DNA of 64,000 bases from Combretum micranthum (Eukaryota; Streptophyta; Magnoliopsida; Myrtales; Combretaceae), in NCBI GenBank assembly GCA_024138025.1, contig JAMXBD010001038.1, positions 1 to 64,000 of the forward strand, given 5' to 3'. Positions within the stretch are counted from its first letter, which is position 1. Every line of letters begins with the position of its first letter. Both the position numbers and the translations under genes were made by a program. Below are positions 59,416 through 64,000 of this stretch, piece by piece. The notes beneath the pieces are model-generated. The model saw only the letters and a list, made by a program, of their open reading frames with translations. It had not been told where the DNA came from and ran no database searches.

Positions 59416-61787
59416 CCTTATAAATGAAAATAAAGTATAATAATTGTAAAAAACTTATTTTATACATAAAAATGAAAATTTAAATAAGCTAAATTTTTTA
59501 ATAATGTAATACCTACACATAATAAGAAAATTATATGAAGTATATAAAAAGAAACATGATGACAATAAACAATAGTAAATAAATACGAGTTACTATAATA
59601 AGTCAAATAAGGAACAATATAAAAATAGCAATAATAATAACTATAAAAATATAAGCCTACTAAATATCAATTTTTTTGATACCTGATAAATGTATATAAA
59701 TATCAAACTAGATCAAGACAAACAAAATGAAAATAAATATTAAATAATAATTAATTATCATAGGACCATAAAAGAACCAATACAGGTAATAGAAATTAAT
59801 TAAAATAACAAGATAGTATACTTAGATAATCATAAAAGTTTAGTTGCGTTATTTACATTATGTTGATAAGTATTTTATCTTAATAAGTAACAATGAATTG
59901 CAAAAAATATAAATAGGACTAATATATCTTAAAAGAACTATTCTACTAAGTAAAATCATATTAGGTTGATTAAGCTAATTAAAGTAGATTTAGTAATTGA
60001 ATTAGGTGATTGGTTTCAATCAACTCGGCTTAGATTAATATACTAGGTAAAACCGTAAAAAGAAAGGAGTACGTAATTTCTAAAATACGTCTAATTTAGA
60101 ATTAGTGTAAATTATATTATAAGTTATACCATAATTAATATGGTGAATATGTTGTTTCAAATATCTTATTTTCGGAACTAATGAAAGGATAGATAGATTA
60201 AATAATAAAATTGGATAACCATTACAAATAGGAAGACTCCTCTTATAAATTCCATAACTTTGATCATGAGAAAATAATATATATATATATATATAAAGAT
60301 AAATTCCTAGCTAAATAAGTAGAGAATATACCTGAATTGATAACTAGAATATGAAAGAATACCGTCAATATCGTTATATAAATAACAAAATAATAATAAA
60401 TATCTGTTATTTCATTTTCATAGGAAAAATAGATTAGTTCTTGGATTTCCAGTAGCATATTCCAATAGTTTAGCGAGGACCACAGGTGAGTGATTTTGAC
60501 TTTATCACATTATTTATACTTGTAATATAGCTGCAGTTATAAACATATATTCAATTTATATACATGAAGGATTGAGTATATTGCATGATGTTTGGTGTAT
60601 GCTTGATTGCCAAAATTGTCCCAATATAAGTGATAAGTTTATTGTATGATAATTACTATATAAAGCATGTTGATATTGCCCTTGAATTGTATGATTACCT
60701 TAAGCTTGACAAAAAACTACTGGTACCATAAAGGAAATGGCCATGCATTGCATGCTTCACATAAATTGCATATATCACATAAAGCATGGCCACCTACTCG
60801 TGTTAGTATTCCAAACCTTTGGTATTGCTTCGTAAGCCTAGGCCTATAAGGCTAATACACATACGCAAGGTTATCTTAGAGTCTATTGGTACCATAGGAA
60901 ATAAAAGATTAATGAAGAAACACTGCTTATGGTATTACTTGGAATGACTAACACCTAGTGGAGGAGTCTAAGGCTGAAAGCACGAAATGAGTGCTAAAGA
61001 AACGATAAATTAAAGTGATAAATAAAGTGAAGATTGTTGTTTTCCTATAATCTTAGTCTCACATGGGTAGGTGAACTACATAGTATTGTGATTCCTTCAA
61101 CCCCCAAGAAAGAGCGTAAATCTCCATTGGTTTGGATTCCAGTCATCCAAACTGCACATGCCTCATATGGTTTCTTGTTGCATTTCATATCTTTGGTAAT
61201 TATGCTTGCTTGTTATTGCTTGATGTGTGGTCTAGTCAAGTTATCTTACTAAGCCGTTGGTTCCTTCAACCCCCAACAGTTTTTGCGCAGGAATAATACT
61301 GGCTGGGATTGGGCTAGAGATGTGTGAAGAGAGCTTCTCCAACAGACTTTATTAAAGATAGAAATATAAGATATGGTAAACTTAGAATGTAAATTAGATA
61401 AATTTTATAATTATTAAAATTTATAAGTTGTAAGTTTGAAACCACATTTTCATCATTTGGTAGAGGATATCGATTCACTGCGATCTTGATAGAAAGTGGA
61501 AAAAAATTGGATTCCATGGTTGAAATCCAGTAATATAACATATCATTTATATGATAGACTTTGCTAGAGTTTTATACACTCTGACTTACAAGACGGCTCT
61601 CATATCACGGGTACGCAGATGGTATAATAGCTTTAGATTAATCCTACTAGACCCCTTTTTGAGGTGTGACAAAACCATGTTTAGAAAGGTTTTGAGTTAT
61701 TGTTTTGAACTTGTATAATGTTTTTAAGATGTTGTAGGTGGAGTATTGTCACTAAAACCAATAGACAAGTAGCTAAAAAGGAGTAAA

Positions 61788-61899
61788 ATGGGGCATAGCA
61801 AAGAGCGTAGGAGTTTATGTCCCTTTGCTTGGTTTCTATGCCCGTTGCTACGGGTGTAGCAAAGGGCGTAGTGATTTCTACCACTCTCCTATGCCCCAT
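61788..61899. repeat. 11-bp inverted repeat with internal direct repeat in LTR B
   Basis: ATGGGGCATAG (61788-61798) and CTATGCCCCAT (61889-61899) are perfectly complementary. Between them GCAAAGAGCGTAG and GCAAAGGGCGTAG repeat in direct orientation. Confidence 0.7.
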
Positions 61900-63768
61900 A
61901 TGAAGTTAGGTCTTCTCTTATTTTTCTTTTCATTGATAATTTAACTTAAATTTATCATAACTTTCTCATCCAAACTTGGATTGAGGTAATTCAAAATGCT
62001 ACGAAAACTTAAAAAGAGTCTTTTATGTTTTAAGTTTTTGGAAATTCTAAAAGTAACAAGGCCTAAAATTTTTTTTGTTTCAAACCACAACATATCCAAA
62101 ACTAATGAACACAATTAATAATCTAAGCTCATTTTGGCTTAATAAACCTAAATGAACTAGATTAATTGAGTCTAGTCAACTTGGCTAAGATTAAATTAAT
62201 ATAGACTTAACTAATATGAACTTAGATGTAAAATGAATTAGATAAGTTAATTTTAACCAATTTAACTAAGTAAAGATAAAATAGACTTGATAACATGTAA
62301 ATGGCTTAGATATAATTGTAATTTGTTAGCCTTTAAATAAAAAAGAAAATATGTTAGTTCAAATGAATGATTATTATCTTGTTTTATAGGAGAAATGGAG
62401 TAATCTTTGGATTTGCGTAAAGATTTGCTATGACTTAGCTTTGATGACAAGTGAGTAACATTGATCTTATCACCTTGCTTGTGCTTGTAATGTAGTTGTA
62501 CCTATGATAATAAACAATTATTGGCTATGTACAAGGATTGGGTATTCAGTTATTGTCTGGTGATTACTTGGATTGCTAAATTACTAACATAAAAGTAATC
62601 ACACATTGTTTGTAATTATTGGGTTGTTGTTATTGATGAGTGTTTCTTAATTGATTGGTCACCCTAATAAATAGACTTAACACTATTTGACCATTTAATT
62701 AAGTGGACATACATTGTATGATAACATACGTGCATTAGTATGGTATTACGTCACATGCTAGTATCTCGATTTTATGGTAGTCTTAAGCTATGTTAGTGAA
62801 ACTATTTCTCTAATTGGATGCTATAGGGTTATCTGTATCCTAGGAACTAAAAAAGCACCAAAGGACATCACCTGTGTGGATATTGGCCTAAGAGATACTA
62901 CTACTTAGGGAGTTCTAAGATTCTAAGGTAAAGTGAAAACTATGTTAGTAATATGTATATATGAATAATAAACAAGTTTCAAAAGAAATTCTCATTCCAT
63001 AATTCTTTCTAAGATGAAGTTGAGGTTATGTTATATATATATATATATATATGTATGTATATATATGTAAACAATAATGAGTTGAGAAGATTCCCTCTTC
63101 CTTAGTTCTCAGTTTCTCCTAGATGTGAATGACTTAGGCTAGTCCTTTAACCCCCTAAGAGAAGGTATAAATCTCCATTGGTTTGGATTCCGATCATCCA
63201 AACTATGCATGTCATATGGTTGAGTGTTGCATTATATATGTTTGCTAATAACACTTGATTGACATTTGTTTGATGTGTGGTTTGGTCTTATTATTTACTG
63301 AGCTATGATTTAGCTCATACCCTATAGTTTTTGTGCAGGAAAGCATTGAGAATGGGCTAATGAGGTATGGAGAGAGATCTTTTTTTATGAAGTCCTTGAA
63401 GATAAGAAAATAGACTTAGTGTATAATCCACATGTTTACTATTTAATTTTGTATTGTATGATATAGAAGATAAGCTTAGACTTTGAATTAGAGTAGTTGT
63501 ATAATGTTTTTGAAACACTGTAATACGTAATTTATCTATTCCATTTTACTATTGGGTGGAGGACACCGATTTTTTGTGGTTCTGGTGGATTATAGGAATC
63601 CATATTTCCTTAGACAACAAAACGTTTTTATACAATTAAAACATGTGTAGCAAATATTTAGTAGAGTTTTGCAATTTCTGACATGCAAAATAGTTCTCAT
63701 ATCTTGGAAGCATACTTGATATGATAACTGCAAGATAATCCTTCTAAGCCCCCTTTTGGGGCATGCCA

Positions 63769-63773
63769 CATAT
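63769..63773. repeat. Target-site duplication of solo LTR B (right, CATAT)
   Basis: Lies between the LTR end GCCA and the resuming integrase reading at 63774. Confidence 0.7.
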
Positions 63774-64000
63774 CTCCCCTTAGTCGAATTTTCCTATAAC
63801 AATATTTATCATTCAACCATCCATATGCATCCATATGAAGTGTTACATGGTCAGAATGTCAATCTTCTTTGTTTTGGGACAATGTAGAGCAACTATTCTT
63901 AAGACCTGGATTGGTCTAGGAAGTTGCAAATAAAATGAGAATCATACAACAGAGAATGATAGAAGCTTAAAATAGACATAAAAGCTAGACTTATATTAAG
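63774..64000 (+). pseudogene. Integrase continuation of old Del/Tekay-type pol, cut by window edge
   Basis: LPLVEFSYNNIYHSTIHMHPYEVLHG follows in frame. This is the conserved integrase segment (LPLVEFSYNNSY...PYEALYG) expected after the piece that ended at 52705. A stop follows soon after and the rest runs off the window. Confidence 0.85.

Larger units (their letters stand above)
56620..61671 (+). mobile_element. Solo LTR D (5,052 bp), inserted in solo LTR B
   Basis: Starts TGTAATCCCC and ends TTTGAGGTGTGACA. The flanking 5-mers are AAACA (56615-56619) and AAACC (61672-61676), four of five equal. A TATA-like run lies at 58193-58202. The last 1.4 kb is homologous to the end of LTR B. Acceptor-like TTACTAAGC...TTTTTGCGCAG ends at 61290. 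Contains a 328-bp tandem duplication and an ATT-rich tract. The start is less certain than the end. Confidence 0.65.
52706..63768 (+). mobile_element. Solo LTR B (about 4.3 kb of its own), carrying LTRs D and E
   Basis: Starts TGTAATGACC and ends GGGGCATGCCA, flanked by CACAT/CATAT. Old integrase reading stops on the left (NWDTH) and resumes on the right (LPLVEFSYNN), proving both edges. Its last 1.4 kb (62390-63768) is a diverged copy of the last 1.4 kb of LTR D (about 60400-61671). Examples are the CTCCATTGGTTTGGATTCC block near 63170 and 61122, and the acceptor-like TTTTTGTGCAGG (63327-63339). No genes. Confidence 0.8.

Noticed and set aside
1..64000. Organellar insertion, rRNA, confident tRNA genes
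   Set aside because: No stretch shows recognisable plastid or mitochondrial genes, rRNA cores or a full cloverleaf.

Overview
This is plant nuclear DNA, almost certainly from a eudicot. It is AT-rich, packed with LTR retrotransposons, and holds one recognisable host gene with a normal plant exon/intron structure. The host gene is a PEBP-family gene of the YbhB/Raf-kinase-inhibitor-like type (At5g01300-like), on the minus strand at 26127-27650. It has two exons and an intron of 1,026 bp. Nearly everything else is transposable-element sequence. I saw no prokaryotic-type system, CRISPR array, rRNA or confident tRNA.

Layout. (1) 1 to about 1750: minus-oriented fragment of a gypsy-type LTR running off the left edge. 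(2) 3132-4775: a small Copia-derived element with two ~250 bp LTRs, PBS and PPT but only a decayed gag inside (TR-GAG type). (3) 4806-5085: scrap of a LINE reverse transcriptase, minus strand. (4) 8306-23987: complete 15.7 kb minus-strand Ty3/gypsy element of the Tat/Ogre lineage. It has ~2.8 kb LTRs, 5-bp TSD AGAAG, tRNA-type PBS, a DUF7745-like ORF1, gag, PR, RT, a decayed RNase H followed by a second archaeal-type RNase H, integrase, and a 3' UTR minisatellite with a 140-bp higher-order period. (5) 26127-27650: the PEBP gene. (6) 28461-42125: a small hAT-like terminal-inverted-repeat element with a complete plus-strand Athila-lineage gypsy element inserted in it (29201-42030, ~1.65 kb LTRs, TSD CTCCC, tRNA-Asp-type PBS, gag-PR-RT-RH-INT and a third 'ATHILA ORF' behind a splice-acceptor-like site). 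(7) About 43130-64000: one old Del/Tekay-type gypsy pol gene broken by a nest of later insertions.

The nest in (7) is the most instructive structure. The old pol is interrupted between PR and RT by solo LTR A (43608-49869, TSD CCTGT/CCTAT), which carries solo LTR C (46455-49797, TSD ACATG). RT is interrupted next to its catalytic motif by a 656-bp hAT MITE (50414-51069, TSD ATCTTGAT). Integrase is interrupted by solo LTR B (52706-63768, TSD CACAT/CATAT), which carries solo LTR D (56620-61671) and a minus-strand Athila/Tat-like LTR E (about 53200-54779). The integrase reading frame resumes at 63774 and runs off the right edge. Removing each insertion and one target-site copy rejoins the old pol reading.

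All retroelement coding regions carry frameshifts or stops. The two intact-looking elements nevertheless have very similar LTR pairs, so some single-base indels may be assembly error. Family and lineage names rest on motif recognition by eye; no database search was run.
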